64,000 nucleotides of DNA, from positions 62,001-126,000 of the forward strand of contig NZ_QVLT01000002.1 of NCBI RefSeq assembly GCF_003417065.2. Reading direction: 5' to 3'. Positions within the stretch are counted from its first letter, which is position 1, and every line of letters begins with the position of its first letter. The notes under the pieces are model-generated. The model saw only the letters and a list, made by a program, of their open reading frames with translations, searched no databases and had not been told where the DNA came from. A program made the translations under genes and the position numbers. This DNA is from Hymenobacter lapidiphilus. GTDB taxonomy: Bacteria; Bacteroidota; Bacteroidia; Cytophagales; Hymenobacteraceae. This document shows, piece after piece, positions 46,558 through 55,571 of this stretch.

Positions 46558-47367
46558 CTATTTTGAGCTAGTTGTTTCAGTGTCGCTCCAGAACTCGCGG
46601 CCCTCCGTGTCGATGTAGCCGAAAGAGCCCGCGGGTGTTTGTACGCGGGCTACACCGCCGAAAAAGGGCGCGGCCTGCAGGTAGCGCGGCTCTACGAGGC
46701 GGCGTCCTTCGGGGCCGAGGTAGCCCCAGCGGCCATTCTGGCGCACGGCCACCAGCAGCGAGCTGCCGCCCCGGCGCACCGAGTCGTACTGCACGGGCTG
46801 CACTAGCTTGCCCCGGTTATCAAGCACGCCCCACTTGGGGCCCAGGCGCACCAGCAGCAGGCCGTTGTAGTTGTCCTTTATTTCGTCGTAGATGGCCGGT
46901 ACGCGGGCCGTGCCAATAGTAAAGCGAAAGCCCACCTTCCCGTCGGGGCCGCGCAACAGGTCGCCCTGTTCAAGGGGGTCCTCATCGGCTGCCTCCGCCA
47001 CTTCGGCGGGGGGGAGCCGGCGGCCGGCGGGGTTGATGGCAAAGGTTTCGGTATTGAGCGTTACGGTGGCCTGGTTGTTCTGGAAATTGCCGGCCCGCTC
47101 GTACTGCACTGGCGTAACAGGGCTGCCGCTGCCATCAATGTAGCCGTACCGGGTGCCTACTCGCACCCAGGCCAGCTCGTCGGCGAAGGGGCCGGCCTCG
47201 TCGTAGCGGACGGGCAGCACCAGCCGGCCCCGGCGGTCGGCGTAGCCCCACTGGCTGCCCTGCCGGAAGGGTACCAGCCGGGCTTCGGCCGCCTGAGCCC
47301 AGGCCGCCAGCGGCAGCGCCGATGCCAGCAGCGTCGATACCAGCAGCAAAAGCAGCACTTGTCTCAT
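46558..47367 (-). CDS. Secreted WG-repeat protein
   Basis: A 269-residue product with a signal peptide (MRQVLLLLLVSTLLASALPL ending at AWAQ). It has at least five WG repeats, short beta-hairpin units: QWGYADRRGRLVLPVRYDEA, RYGYIDGSGSPVTPVQYERA, KWGVLDNRGKLVQPVQYDSV, RWGYLGPEGRRLVEPRYLQA and SFGYIDTEGREFW. WG-repeat proteins are common and poorly understood; the repeats probably form a beta-structure for protein contacts. The start is the ATG at 47367; the longer frame to 47577 covers the promoter of the divergent PhyH gene. Exported to the periplasm or beyond. Confidence 0.88.
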   Translation of the reverse strand: MRQVLLLLLVSTLLASALPLAAWAQAAEARLVPFRQGSQWGYADRRGRLVLPVRYDEAGPFADELAWVRVGTRYGYIDGSGSPVTPVQYERAGNFQNNQATVTLNTETFAINPAGRRLPPAEVAEAADEDPLEQGDLLRGPDGKVGFRFTIGTARVPAIYDEIKDNYNGLLLVRLGPKWGVLDNRGKLVQPVQYDSVRRGGSSLLVAVRQNGRWGYLGPEGRRLVEPRYLQAAPFFGGVARVQTPAGSFGYIDTEGREFWSDTETTSSK

Positions 47368-47543
47368 GGGTAGGGGAAGTAGAGCAGGCCGAAGCCTGGC
47401 TTGGCGAAGGTAGGCACTTTGGCTAAAACCAAAGCCCGCCCAACCGGTTGATTTACGCGCTCTTCGCCTGTTGCTCGCCAGCCTGCCGGCTTGCGGCGGG
47501 CCGGTATTCGTAGCGTGTGTTACAACTAAGCTGCCGGTCGGCG

Positions 47544-47551
47544 TATCTTTG
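47544..47551 (+). promoter_or_regulatory. -7 promoter element of the PhyH-like gene
   Basis: TATCTTTG matches TAnnTTTG, with a TTA (one mismatch to TTG) 21 bases upstream. The ATG is at 47591. Confidence 0.5.
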
Positions 47552-47590
47552 CACCCGCTTAACCGGGCGGCCGTCAACTATTCTCACCTT

Positions 47591-48409
47591 ATGTCTTTAT
47601 CTGTTCCTTATCCGCGCTTTACGCTGGCCGATCGGCTGACGTCGGAGCAGTTGGCCTTTTTTCAGGAACACGGCTTTCTGCACTTCCGCGGCTTTGTAGG
47701 TTCCGACACCGTAGCCGAACTATTGCGGGCTTCCGAGCAGGTGCAGCAGCGCTGGCTGGCCGACGAGGTAAAGAAAGTGAACGGCGTGCCCATCAAGTAC
47801 GGTAAAGATGTAGACGGGGCGCCCATCGTGCAGCGGTTCGCCTTTGCCTCGCACCACAGCCCCGTGCTGCATGAGTTTTTGCAGGACCCGCGCTTTACGG
47901 CTCTGTTTCCGCTGCTGGAAGCCAGTAGTGGGGGCCGGGTGGGCGAAGATGAGAAGGATGGCCTTGTTATCAACCACTATGTGAACGTAACAGGCTCAGA
48001 ATTCTCGCAGATGGGCTGGCATACTGACTCGCTGCGCGACGTATTCTACGGCAAGAAAATCGGGCCGATGCTGAACGTGGGCGTGCATCTGGACGGTACA
48101 CCGGCTACCAACGGCGGCCTGCGGGTGCTGGCTGGTACCCACCGCCAAAGCCTGCGCGACATCCTGTTCCGGAAGAAATACTACAAAGACGTAGGCCCTG
48201 ACGAGAATGAAGTCGTTATCGAAACTGAGCCTGGCGACCTGACCGTGCACGACGGCCGCATGTGGCACCGCGTGGCCCGCTCGCCGCTGGTAGGCGAGGC
48301 CTCGCGCCGCCGCGTAATGTACGTGCCCATTCTGGCCGGCAAGTACGAGCCCAAGCACGATAACAGCCCCACACCCTTCTACCTGCGCTTTCTGCACTTG
48401 GTAAAGTAG
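47591..48409 (+). CDS. Phytanoyl-CoA dioxygenase (PhyH) family protein
   Basis: A 272-residue non-heme Fe(II)/2-oxoglutarate oxygenase-like protein. The N-terminus carries LTSEQLAFFQEHGFLHFRGF, typical of PhyH. The iron-binding HxD is in MGWHTDSLRD (about 143), the distal His in HDGRMWHRVARSPL (about 224), and the 2-oxoglutarate-binding Arg follows nearby. The product GTPATNGGLRVLAGTHRQSL is also a family hallmark. The substrate cannot be deduced; relatives hydroxylate fatty acyl chains, small molecules or antibiotics. The start at 47591 follows a promoter box. A family A inverted repeat lies after its stop. Confidence 0.9.
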   Translation: MSLSVPYPRFTLADRLTSEQLAFFQEHGFLHFRGFVGSDTVAELLRASEQVQQRWLADEVKKVNGVPIKYGKDVDGAPIVQRFAFASHHSPVLHEFLQDPRFTALFPLLEASSGGRVGEDEKDGLVINHYVNVTGSEFSQMGWHTDSLRDVFYGKKIGPMLNVGVHLDGTPATNGGLRVLAGTHRQSLRDILFRKKYYKDVGPDENEVVIETEPGDLTVHDGRMWHRVARSPLVGEASRRRVMYVPILAGKYEPKHDNSPTPFYLRFLHLVK

Positions 48410-48437
48410 GGTTGTAAAACGGTGGAGTGGTGAAAGA

Positions 48438-48540
48438 ACAGTCATGCTGAGCTTGTCGAAGCATCTCTTCCGCAAGGGTAAACCCACCGAAAGGATTAGC
48501 ACTGCGGGAGAGATGCTTCGGCAAGCTCAGCATGACCGTC
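48438..48540. repeat. Inverted repeat family A, copy 4
   Basis: Arms 48438-48473 and 48505-48540 form a stem of about 36 bp with three mismatches. Shared elements are GTCATGCTGAGC at the outside and GAAGCATCTCT further in. Confidence 0.85.
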
Positions 48541-48569
48541 CCTATAGTTAACTACGCTCAATCCAAAAC

Positions 48570-49349
48570 ATGAAAACTGCCCTTGTTACTGGTGGCTCGC
48601 GCGGCATTGGCCGGGCGCTGGCCCTGGAGCTGGCCCGCCGCGGCTACGATTTGCTGCTCACGGCCCGCTCAGCGGCCGACCTGGAGCAGGTAGCCGCCGA
48701 AGCCCGTCAACTCGGCCGCGAGGCCCGTACCCTGCCGCTCGATTTAGCCGCGCCCAATGCCGACGAGGAGCTGGCCGCCTGGGCGCTGGCCCAGCCCGGC
48801 GAGCTGACGGTGCTGGTAAACAACGTTGGCTATGGTATCTGGGGGCGCTTTGAGGAGCTGCCGCTGGCCAGCCAGATGAACATGCTGCAACTCAATATGC
48901 AGCTGCCGGTGGCCCTCACGCACCGGTTGCTGCCCGCGCTGCACCGCACCAAAAAGGCCTACATTCTCAACGTGGCCAGCACTGCCGCCTACCAGGCGGT
49001 GCCCACGTTCACTCTCTACGCGGCCAGCAAGGCGTTTCTGCTCAGTTTCAGCCGCGGCCTGCGCTACGAGCTGCGCGAAACGGGCGTTTCGGTCTGCTGC
49101 CTCAGCCCTGGCTCCACCGATACCAGCTTCACCGACCGCGCCGGCATGAGCGCCGAGCTGCAGGCCACCGCCAACCGGGTTTCCATGCTGCCCGAGCCAG
49201 TGGCCAAGGCCGGCATTCAGGCCCTGCTGGCCGGCGAGGCCGAAGTCATTCCCGGTGCCCTGAACAAAGTGTCCGCCACGCTCACCCGCTTCGTGCCCAA
49301 AAGCCTGACCGAGCGCATCGCCGCCGGCATCTACGAGAAGCATCTGTAA
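48570..49349 (+). CDS. Short-chain dehydrogenase/reductase
   Basis: A 259-residue classical SDR using NAD(P)H. It has the nucleotide-binding motif ALVTGGSRGIGRALALEL, the LVNNVGYG motif, catalytic Ser in LNVASTAAYQ and YxxxK in TLYAASKAFLLSFSRGLRYE. It is followed by LSPGSTDTSF. The basic residue pattern GSRGIG plus TARS favours NADPH. The DltE-like, short C-terminal half (RVSMLPEPVAKAGIQALLAG) is typical of YqjQ/DltE-type enzymes. Substrate unknown. It stands alone between two family A inverted repeats. Confidence 0.92.
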   Translation: MKTALVTGGSRGIGRALALELARRGYDLLLTARSAADLEQVAAEARQLGREARTLPLDLAAPNADEELAAWALAQPGELTVLVNNVGYGIWGRFEELPLASQMNMLQLNMQLPVALTHRLLPALHRTKKAYILNVASTAAYQAVPTFTLYAASKAFLLSFSRGLRYELRETGVSVCCLSPGSTDTSFTDRAGMSAELQATANRVSMLPEPVAKAGIQALLAGEAEVIPGALNKVSATLTRFVPKSLTERIAAGIYEKHL

Positions 49350-49387
49350 GGAGACAGGAGCCGGGAGACAGGAGCTGGGAGAAGGTT

Positions 49388-49494
49388 AGAAGAACGTCAT
49401 TCTGAGCAGCGCGAAGAATCTCTACTGCTTCGTAGGAATAACTCCTCAACGAAGCAGTAGAGATTCTTCGCGCTGCTCAGAATGACGTTCTTCT
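49388..49494. repeat. Inverted repeat family A, copy 5, 46-bp perfect stem
   Basis: Arms 49388-49433 and 49449-49494 are perfectly complementary over 46 bases with a 15-base loop, the longest perfect hairpin in the window. The right arm contains the stop codon of the PAP2_C gene (49477-49479) and encodes its last residues. Confidence 0.92.
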
Positions 49495-50166
49495 CACTTC
49501 TAGCCTCTTGCTCTCCTTCCACGCCAACCACACAAACAGCGGGGCGGCCAGCACGTCGTAGGTGTAGTGGGCGTGCTGAATGAGTACCAAGGTGCCCACG
49601 GCTACGGTGCCAAATAGCAGCAGTTGGCGGCGCCAGCCGGAGGGCACAGCCAGGGCCAGCAGCAGTAGCGTGGCGGTGTGGCCCGAGAAGAACAGGTCTT
49701 TGGTGATGGGCGTGGGGGCGGCGTAGAAGAACAGGTCCACCAGCGGATCCTGCAGCAGCACCAGGCCCGGCGGCGGTTCCAGCGGCAGCAGCCAGAGGGT
49801 GGCGCAACGCAGCAGGTGCAGCAACAGGTAAGCCCAGAGTGCCCGCAACAGCCGCGCCGGCCGCGGCAGCAGTGTGGCTACTCCCAGCGCAATGCCCAGA
49901 TAGATGACCGCAAATGTGGCCCCCGAAACATCGTGGGCCGGCAGCCAGGCCAGCAGCGGGTCGGGGAGGTGGTAGCCGGGCCGCGCCTGCACCCAGGCAA
50001 AGTAGCGCGGCAGTTGGCTGGCCAGCCCCAGTAGCAGCGCCAGCACTAGCAGCAGCCGCGCCCGGAACGCCGGTTGCCGCCAGGCGGCGGGCCAGGTAAG
50101 CGGCGCGGTAGCCGGGGTAATGGCCTTATTATAGGCTGAAGCGCCGGGGAAATCGGGGGGGAGCAT
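49477..50166 (-). CDS. PAP2_C (sphingomyelin synthase-like) membrane phosphatase
   Basis: A 229-residue membrane protein with about six helices. Catalytic elements match the PAP2_C group that includes sphingomyelin synthases: DLFFSGHTATLLLLALAV (about 159) with the first His, and IQHAHYTYDVLAAPLFVWLA (about 200) with the His/Asp pair. These enzymes cleave or transfer phospho-headgroups on lipids. Bacteroidota make sphingolipids, so a lipid role is plausible, but the substrate is inference. I chose the ATG at 50166 (MLPPDFPGASAYNK); the longer frame to 50364 overlaps the M20 gene start. The last residues RRTSF come from an inverted repeat. Confidence 0.88.
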   Translation of the reverse strand: MLPPDFPGASAYNKAITPATAPLTWPAAWRQPAFRARLLLVLALLLGLASQLPRYFAWVQARPGYHLPDPLLAWLPAHDVSGATFAVIYLGIALGVATLLPRPARLLRALWAYLLLHLLRCATLWLLPLEPPPGLVLLQDPLVDLFFYAAPTPITKDLFFSGHTATLLLLALAVPSGWRRQLLLFGTVAVGTLVLIQHAHYTYDVLAAPLFVWLAWKESKRLEVRRTSF

Positions 50167-50292
50167 AGCCGGCAAAAGTAGCGCAAAGCAGCCAGCGTTG
50201 GGTTGGTACGTCTGGTAGTTGCGGGAGCCGCGCCGGGCGGTGTATATTGGCCGTAACCGCCGGCTATTTGCCACGCTCTTATTTTGCTGCCC

Positions 50293-51618
50293 ATGAAGAA
50301 CCGCTACTCCCTGGCCGCCGCGCTGGCCCTCACGCTTTCGGCTGCCGGCCCGGCCAGCGCCCAAAAAAGCAAACCCGCCGCCCCCAACCTGACCGCCCGT
50401 GTGGCCCAGCTAGCCGAGCAGGAAAAAGCCCAGGTAATTGCCTGGCGGCGCGACCTGCACGAGCACCCCGAACTGGGCAACCAGGAAACCCGCACGGCCG
50501 CCCTCGTGGCCGCTCACCTGCGCAGCCTGGGCCTGGAGGTGCAGACGGACGTGGCCCGCACCGGCGTGGTGGGCATTCTGAAGGGCGGCCGCCCCGGCCC
50601 GGTGGTGGCCCTGCGGGCCGATATGGACGCGCTGCCGGTAACCGAAAGCGCCGACCTGCCCTTCGCCTCGAAAGTGCGCACCGACTACAACGGCCAACAG
50701 GTGGGCGTGATGCACGCCTGCGGCCACGACACCCACGTGGCCATGCTGCTCGGCGCGGCCGATGTGCTGGTCAAGATGAAGAAAGACCTGCCGGGCACCG
50801 TAAAGTTTATTTTTCAGCCTGCCGAGGAAGGCTCGCTCCCGGGCATCGAGGGCGGCGCGCGGCTCATGGTGAAGGAGGGCGTGCTCGAAAACCCCAAGGT
50901 CGATGCCATCTTCGGTATCCACATTCAGGCCCAGACCGAGGTGGGCCGGCTGAGCTACCGGCCGGGCGGCGAAATGGCGTCGTCCGATGTGTTCAGCATC
51001 AAGGTGAAAGGCAAATCGGCCCACGGCGCCTACCCCTGGCTCTCGGTCGATCCGGTGGTAACGGCGGCCCAGATTATTCTGGGGCTGCAAACCATCGTCA
51101 GCCGACAGGTCGAGCTGACGGAGGATGCCGTGGTGCTGACCGTGGGCATGGTGCACGGCGGGGTGCGCAACAACATCATCCCCGAGCAGGTGGAGCTGAC
51201 CGGCACCATCCGTTGCCTCAACAAAGGCATGCAGCAGAAGGTGTGGGCCGCAGTGCGCCGCACGGCCAACGGCATTGCCGAAAGCGCCGGCGCCACGGCC
51301 GAAGTCGACATCACCAACTACGCCCCCATCACCTACAACGACCCGGCCCTGACCAGCCGCATGGTGCCCAGCCTGCAACGCGCCGCCGGCCCGGCCAACG
51401 TAACCGTGCAAAAAGCCGTAACCGGGGCCGAAGACTTCGCTTTCTACCAGGAAAAAGTGCCCGGCCTGTTCGTGTTTGTGGGCGGCATGCCCGTGGGTAA
51501 AGACCCCGCCACCACCGCCCCTCACCACACGGCCGGCTTTTTCGTCGATGAAAGCGGCCTCACGCTGGGCGTGCGCACCCTCGCCACCCTCGCCCTCGAC
51601 TATTTGAACGGAAAGTAA
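50293..51618 (+). CDS. M20D amidohydrolase/peptidase with signal peptide
   Basis: A 441-residue zinc amidohydrolase of the M20D group (hippurate hydrolase, IAA-amino acid hydrolase relatives). The signal peptide MKNRYSLAAALALTLSAAGP followed by ASAQ exports it to the periplasm. Motifs are WRRDLHEHPELGNQETRTAA, VALRADMDALPVTE, MHACGHDTHVAMLLGAA (about 140, metal Cys/His), FQPAEEGS with Glu (about 175), FGIHIQAQTEVGRL and the late His in PHHTAGFFVDE. Members remove N-acyl groups or split amide bonds. The ATG at 50293 gives a proper signal peptide; a TTG at 50284 is less likely. Divergent from the PAP2_C gene. Confidence 0.94.
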   Translation: MKNRYSLAAALALTLSAAGPASAQKSKPAAPNLTARVAQLAEQEKAQVIAWRRDLHEHPELGNQETRTAALVAAHLRSLGLEVQTDVARTGVVGILKGGRPGPVVALRADMDALPVTESADLPFASKVRTDYNGQQVGVMHACGHDTHVAMLLGAADVLVKMKKDLPGTVKFIFQPAEEGSLPGIEGGARLMVKEGVLENPKVDAIFGIHIQAQTEVGRLSYRPGGEMASSDVFSIKVKGKSAHGAYPWLSVDPVVTAAQIILGLQTIVSRQVELTEDAVVLTVGMVHGGVRNNIIPEQVELTGTIRCLNKGMQQKVWAAVRRTANGIAESAGATAEVDITNYAPITYNDPALTSRMVPSLQRAAGPANVTVQKAVTGAEDFAFYQEKVPGLFVFVGGMPVGKDPATTAPHHTAGFFVDESGLTLGVRTLATLALDYLNGK

Positions 51619-51755
51619 TTTTCAAGCCGTCAACTGATAGCTTTCAGCCGACAGCTTTCGTTCGTTTGGCATTGAACGGGGACGAAGCCAATTGTAAATT
51701 ACCATCAACCTGAACATAAGCTGATAGCTAACAGCTAGTAGCTAACAGCTCAAAA
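51618..51755. repeat. AGCT-rich spacer
   Basis: The spacer contains repeated variants of CTGATAGCT, AGCTAACAGCT and AGTAGCTAACAGCTC, including near-perfect direct repeats at 51720-51750. It resembles the spacers at 39356 and 33489. No gene is present. Confidence 0.5.
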
Positions 51756-51757
51756 AC

Positions 51758-52633
51758 ATGAATATTGCCCTTGTAACCTGCGAAAGCCTGGCCCAATACG
51801 GTGCCCCCAACGTTGACGACGAAGATGCACTACTCACGCGCTACCTGCGTGAGCAGGGCCACGATGTGGAGCCGCGCATCTGGAGCAATCCGCTGGTGGA
51901 GTGGGGCCGCTACGACGTAGTGCTGCTGAAGTCGCCCTGGGATTATTTCGACCGCGTGGAGGAGTTTATGCACTGGCTCGATACCATGGAGCGGGAGCAG
52001 GTGCGCCTGCTTAACCCCGTGCGCGTAGTGCGCTGGAACACCAACAAGCGCTATTTGCTGGAGATGGAGCAGGCTGGCGTGCGCATCGTGCCCACCCGGC
52101 TGCTGCCCCGGGGCGAGGCCGTGGATGCCGCCGCGCTGCTCGAAGAAATGGGTCAGGAGCAGATTGTGGTGAAGCCGGCCGTGAGCGGCGGGGCCAAAAA
52201 TACGTTCATCATCAGCCGCCACGAAACGGCCGTGCGCCAGCCCCAGCTAACCGAGCTGGTCGCGCAGGAGGATTTTCTGGCCCAGCCGTTCCTGTCGCGC
52301 ATTCAGGAGGAAGGCGAATGGTCGCTGCTCTATTACGGCGGCGAATTCAGCCACGCGGTGCTGAAAACGCCCAAGGCCGGCGACTTCCGGGTGCAGCACT
52401 ACCTGGGCGGTGCCATTGCCCCCCGCGAGGCCCCGGCCCACCTGCGTCAGGCCGCCGACCGCATCGTGCAGCAGTTCGCGCCCGGCTGTCTCTACGCCCG
52501 CGTCGATGGCCTCGACCAGGATGGCGAGCTGCTGCTGATGGAGCTGGAGCTCATCGAGCCCTTTCTATACCTGGCCTCTGACCCCCAGGCCCTGCCCCGC
52601 TACGAACAGGCGCTGCGGCGGATGAGTGAGTAA
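51758..52633 (+). CDS. ATP-grasp domain ligase (glutathione synthetase/DcsG-like)
   Basis: A 291-residue ATP-grasp enzyme of the single-gene type often named after the cycloserine ligase DcsG. It has an N-terminal Rossmann-like part (LVTCESLAQYGAPNVDDEDA; YDVVLLKSPWDYFDRVEEF), and then the ATP-grasp body: RWNTNKRYLLEMEQAGVRIV, QIVVKPAVSGGAKNTFII with the ATP-binding Lys, FLSRIQEEGEWSLLYYGGEF and VDGLDQDGELLLMELELIEP with metal-binding Glu residues. It forms amide or peptide bonds via acyl-phosphate; substrates unknown. It stands alone between an AGCT-rich spacer and a family A inverted repeat. Confidence 0.88.
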   Translation: MNIALVTCESLAQYGAPNVDDEDALLTRYLREQGHDVEPRIWSNPLVEWGRYDVVLLKSPWDYFDRVEEFMHWLDTMEREQVRLLNPVRVVRWNTNKRYLLEMEQAGVRIVPTRLLPRGEAVDAAALLEEMGQEQIVVKPAVSGGAKNTFIISRHETAVRQPQLTELVAQEDFLAQPFLSRIQEEGEWSLLYYGGEFSHAVLKTPKAGDFRVQHYLGGAIAPREAPAHLRQAADRIVQQFAPGCLYARVDGLDQDGELLLMELELIEPFLYLASDPQALPRYEQALRRMSE

Positions 52634-52645
52634 TTGAGGGAAAAC

Positions 52646-52783
52646 CAGAACGTGTCATGCTGACCGAAGCGGAGCCGCAGTCGAGGCATCTCTACTGTAA
52701 TGCTAACCCTGACGCCAGGAATTACCATTGCGGTAGAGATGCTTCGACTGCGGCTCCGCCTTCGCACAGCATAACACGTTCTG
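52646..52783. repeat. Inverted repeat family A, copy 6
   Basis: The longest and most diverged member. The left arm starts CAGAACGTGTCATGCTGACC and the right arm ends CAGCATAACACGTTCTG; inner GCATCTCTACTG pairs with GCGGTAGAGATGC. There are several mismatches. It sits between two convergent genes. Confidence 0.8.
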
Positions 52784-52809
52784 TTTTACCGTTCTGCTAG
52801 CTCCCCACC

Positions 52810-53601
52810 CTACGAAAACCCGTTTACCGTGAAGCCGCCATCCACGGCTAGGGTCTGGCCGGTAATGTAGGCGGCGGCGGGCAGGCAGAGGAAGGCCACA
52901 GCAGCCGATACTTCCTCGGGCTCGCCCACGCGGCCCAGCGGTGTGCGGTCGATAACGCTGCGGCGGAAGTCCTCGTTTTTGAGCACCGTTTCGGCCAGCG
53001 GCGTGCGGATATACCACGGCGCCACGCAGTTGACGCGGATGTTGTGGCCGGCCCACTCCACGGCCAGGTTGCGGGTAAGCTGCACCAGGGCGGCCTTGGT
53101 CATGCCGTAAATGGCGCCGGTGCGCACGTGCGTGAGGCCGGCCACCGACGAGATGTTAACGATGCTGCCACCGCCGGCCGCCACCAGCTGCGGGTGCAGC
53201 CCCCGGCTCAGTTCCCAGGCCGAATCGAGGTTGGTGGCCAGCAGCTGCCGGTACTCGTCGTCGGTGTAGTCGAGGGTGGGCTTGCGGATGTTGGTGCCCA
53301 CATTGTTGATGAGGATGTTCACCTGGGGCCAGCGCTCGGCTACTTGGGCCAGCAGCGCTGTGCGGCCGGCGGGTGTGCTCACGTCGGCGGCCAGGGCGTG
53401 GGCGGGCAGGCCCTGCTGCTGCCAGGCGGCTACCTGCTGCTCCAAGTCGGTGGCGGTGCGGGCCACGGCTACCACGGTGGCGCCCAGCGCCAGCAGCTCG
53501 GCTGCCACCGCAGCCCCAATGCCTTTAGAAGCGCCCGTTACTACGGCCGTCTGGCCCGAGAGGCTCCAGCGGGCCAGATGAAGATTAACGGCTGACGCCA
53601 T
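52810..53601 (-). CDS. SDR family oxidoreductase (tropinone reductase-like)
   Basis: A 263-residue classical SDR. Motifs: [59 protein letters not shown] with catalytic Ser and Tyr, then [20 protein letters not shown] and [14 protein letters not shown]. It ends with [17 protein letters not shown]. The string [10 protein letters not shown]...Y and APWYIRTPL are typical of tropinone reductase-like enzymes of bacteria and plants, whose substrates are small ketones. The true substrate here is unknown. It starts with the ATG at 53601 and is convergent with the ATP-grasp gene. Confidence 0.93.
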   Translation of the reverse strand: MASAVNLHLARWSLSGQTAVVTGASKGIGAAVAAELLALGATVVAVARTATDLEQQVAAWQQQGLPAHALAADVSTPAGRTALLAQVAERWPQVNILINNVGTNIRKPTLDYTDDEYRQLLATNLDSAWELSRGLHPQLVAAGGGSIVNISSVAGLTHVRTGAIYGMTKAALVQLTRNLAVEWAGHNIRVNCVAPWYIRTPLAETVLKNEDFRRSVIDRTPLGRVGEPEEVSAAVAFLCLPAAAYITGQTLAVDGGFTVNGFS

Positions 53602-53672
53602 GTGTGTAGCTTGAAAATCTAAAATTCGGACTGTTACTACCTGTATTAGTCAGCTGAATAATGGCAACTGGC

Positions 53673-54470
53673 TTACCGGGCCCACGGCGCGTATTCCAGC
53701 TTCAGCTCCAGCTGGCCGTAGTTATCGTTGAGCGGCGAGGCTGAGCGGCCCATAGGGAATTCAGGGCTGGGAACCGTGCTGATGTCGTCGAGCTGGTCGG
53801 TGGTGGTGAGCGAGTACGTGCCCTCTATGGTCGCGTTGAGCCGCGAGGTAAGCCGGATAGTGACGCCCACGCCTATCGGCAATACCAGCGCCAGGGCCGG
53901 GTAATCAAAGCGTTCGGGCTCGAGGTAGGCCGGCGTGAAATTGCCGCTGGGCCGTTGCGTCCCGCGGTATGCTTTCGGGCTGTACAGGGCCAGGCCAACG
54001 CCTGTTTTAAAATAGGGTTTGATGATGGCCGACTGGCCGGCGGGCAGCGAATAGGCGCCCGGGTCGCGCAACGGCTCCCAGCGCACGAAGGCCGTGCCCA
54101 CCGCATTATTGCCCCTAAACGCCAGGCCACGGTCTGGCAAGTAGTCTTTAGCCCCCAGCTGAAGGTATGATACCTCGCTGCCCACCTGCCAGTGCGGATG
54201 AAATTGGTAAAGTAGGCCTGCGCTCAGGCTGGGCCCCAGAAACTGGTCGCCCAAGCTACTGGTCAGGTCGCCGTTGTAGTAGCCCACGCCGCCGCCCAAG
54301 GTAAAGCGCACCGGGCCTTTGTAGTACAGGCGGCCCTGCTTGTCGTAATGGCGGGGGCGGCGCTCGGGGCCGGCCGCCGACTGGGCCAGCGCCGAATGCG
54401 TAGCGGCCGTGGTGAGCAGCAGGGCCGCAGCAGGCAGAAAGGAGCGAAGGGTCACGAAGTCAGAAAGCAA
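53673..54470 (-). CDS. Outer-membrane beta-barrel protein
   Basis: A 265-residue protein with a signal peptide (RSFLPAAALLLTTAATHSAL ending AQ) and alternating amphipathic strands: VRFTLGGGVGYYNGDLTSSL, GPSLSAGLLYQFHPHWQVGS, EVSYLQLGAKDY, IIKPYFKTGVGLALYSPKAY, GVTIRLTSRLNATIEGTYSL and the final LELKLEYAPWAR ending in Arg. It belongs to the DUF6089-like porin-size barrels common in Bacteroidota. The start is uncertain: TTG at 54470 or the GTG at 54455 (VTLRSFLPAA). Function unknown; probably structural or a small channel. Confidence 0.85.
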   Translation of the reverse strand: MLSDFVTLRSFLPAAALLLTTAATHSALAQSAAGPERRPRHYDKQGRLYYKGPVRFTLGGGVGYYNGDLTSSLGDQFLGPSLSAGLLYQFHPHWQVGSEVSYLQLGAKDYLPDRGLAFRGNNAVGTAFVRWEPLRDPGAYSLPAGQSAIIKPYFKTGVGLALYSPKAYRGTQRPSGNFTPAYLEPERFDYPALALVLPIGVGVTIRLTSRLNATIEGTYSLTTTDQLDDISTVPSPEFPMGRSASPLNDNYGQLELKLEYAPWAR

Positions 54471-54600
54471 AATGAGGGGCCCGCCGTGCCATAGGCCCGG
54501 CAGCCAGATGATGCTCTAACGGAAACCGGCGACAAATGATTGTCTGGCAGGCTTTGCGCTGCAGGTCACGGGCTTTCGGAGCGGACTTGCAGCCGGGCGC

Positions 54601-55338
54601 TTATTTATACGTGCCTTTTGGGTCGGGCAAGTGGGTCAGCAGGTCGGCAATCAGGTTGAAGTCGACGGAGGCAATGCTGGTGTTCTGGCCTTTGTGCACG
54701 GCTTCCCAGGCCTGGGCATACTGCTCCTGGTAATAATAGGCGCGGGCCAACTGCTGCCAGGCGTCGGCGTTGGTGGCGTCCTGGGTAGTGGCCTTCAAGA
54801 GCAGTTCGGTGCCGGTTTTCAGGTCCTTTTTCTTCTTGCCCTGCTCGTAGCGGATAAGGTAGCTGGTGCCCAGGTCGGAGAGTAGCGGCGAGTTGGTGGG
54901 AGCCAGCGTCAGGCCCTTTTCCAGCAGCTCAATCGACTGTTCGGGTGTGGAGTTGCTGCTGGCAATTACGCCCAGGCCGTGGTAGGCGTTGGCGTTGGTA
55001 GGGTCGAGCACCCAGGCCAGGTTGAAGCGGTAGGCAGCGGTATCGCGCTGGTTTTCCACCAGGTACTCGTAGCCTTTGCGGCTGAAAAACTGGCTGGCTT
55101 CGGCCCGCGAGGGGAAGCTGCCGGCCAACCCCGCCACGGTGGCCGGCCCCAGCGCCTGCTCGGCCTGCACCGCCGAGAGGCCGCCAAAAAGCGGTTGGCT
55201 GCGGCTGCCAAGCACTGCTTCGCGGGTGTCGGCGGTAGCGGTTTTTGCCGCCTTGCCGCCCCGTTGGGCCAGGGCTGGCTGCAGTCCGGCACCCAGTAGC
55301 AGCGCAGTCAGCAGAAAAAAAGGAATCGGGAGTTTCAT
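54601..55338 (-). CDS. Secreted tetratricopeptide repeat protein
   Basis: A 245-residue protein with a signal peptide (MKLPIPFFLLTALLLGAGLQ to PALAQ) and at least four TPR units: AYRFNLAWVLDPTNANAYHG, QSIELLEKGLTLAPTNSPLL, LKTGTELLLKATTQDATNAD and WQQLARAYYYQEQYAQAWEA. TPRs bind other proteins, so it is probably a periplasmic adaptor. The start is the ATG at 55338. An upstream frame to 55419 adds residues that do not resemble a signal peptide. It is close to the outer-membrane protein gene on the same strand (130 bases), which may mean a shared transcript. Confidence 0.88.
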   Translation of the reverse strand: MKLPIPFFLLTALLLGAGLQPALAQRGGKAAKTATADTREAVLGSRSQPLFGGLSAVQAEQALGPATVAGLAGSFPSRAEASQFFSRKGYEYLVENQRDTAAYRFNLAWVLDPTNANAYHGLGVIASSNSTPEQSIELLEKGLTLAPTNSPLLSDLGTSYLIRYEQGKKKKDLKTGTELLLKATTQDATNADAWQQLARAYYYQEQYAQAWEAVHKGQNTSIASVDFNLIADLLTHLPDPKGTYK

Positions 55339-55571
55339 GGAGTAATAAAGTAGCAGTACAAAGGCCAGCCGCCCACTTGGCCGGGCCGCGGGCTGCCAAA
55401 TATACGCCTGCCGCCCCAACCGTGCCTACCGCCGGGCAGCTCCCGCCAACCTGTTCCCCGCTCGGCGGTTGTGGCCATAGCGGCCGCAATCCGGCCGGCC
55501 ACCCCTGTCGTACCTGCGTCGTAGCGCGGCCCGTTGGGTGGCGCCCGCCCTGCTCCCCTTTTCCCTGCTGA

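Noticed and set aside
50247..51500. 417-codon frame overlapping the M20 peptidase gene
   Set aside because: Same strand, wrong frame; Arg/Gly/Pro-rich with no motif, while the M20 frame has all metal ligands.
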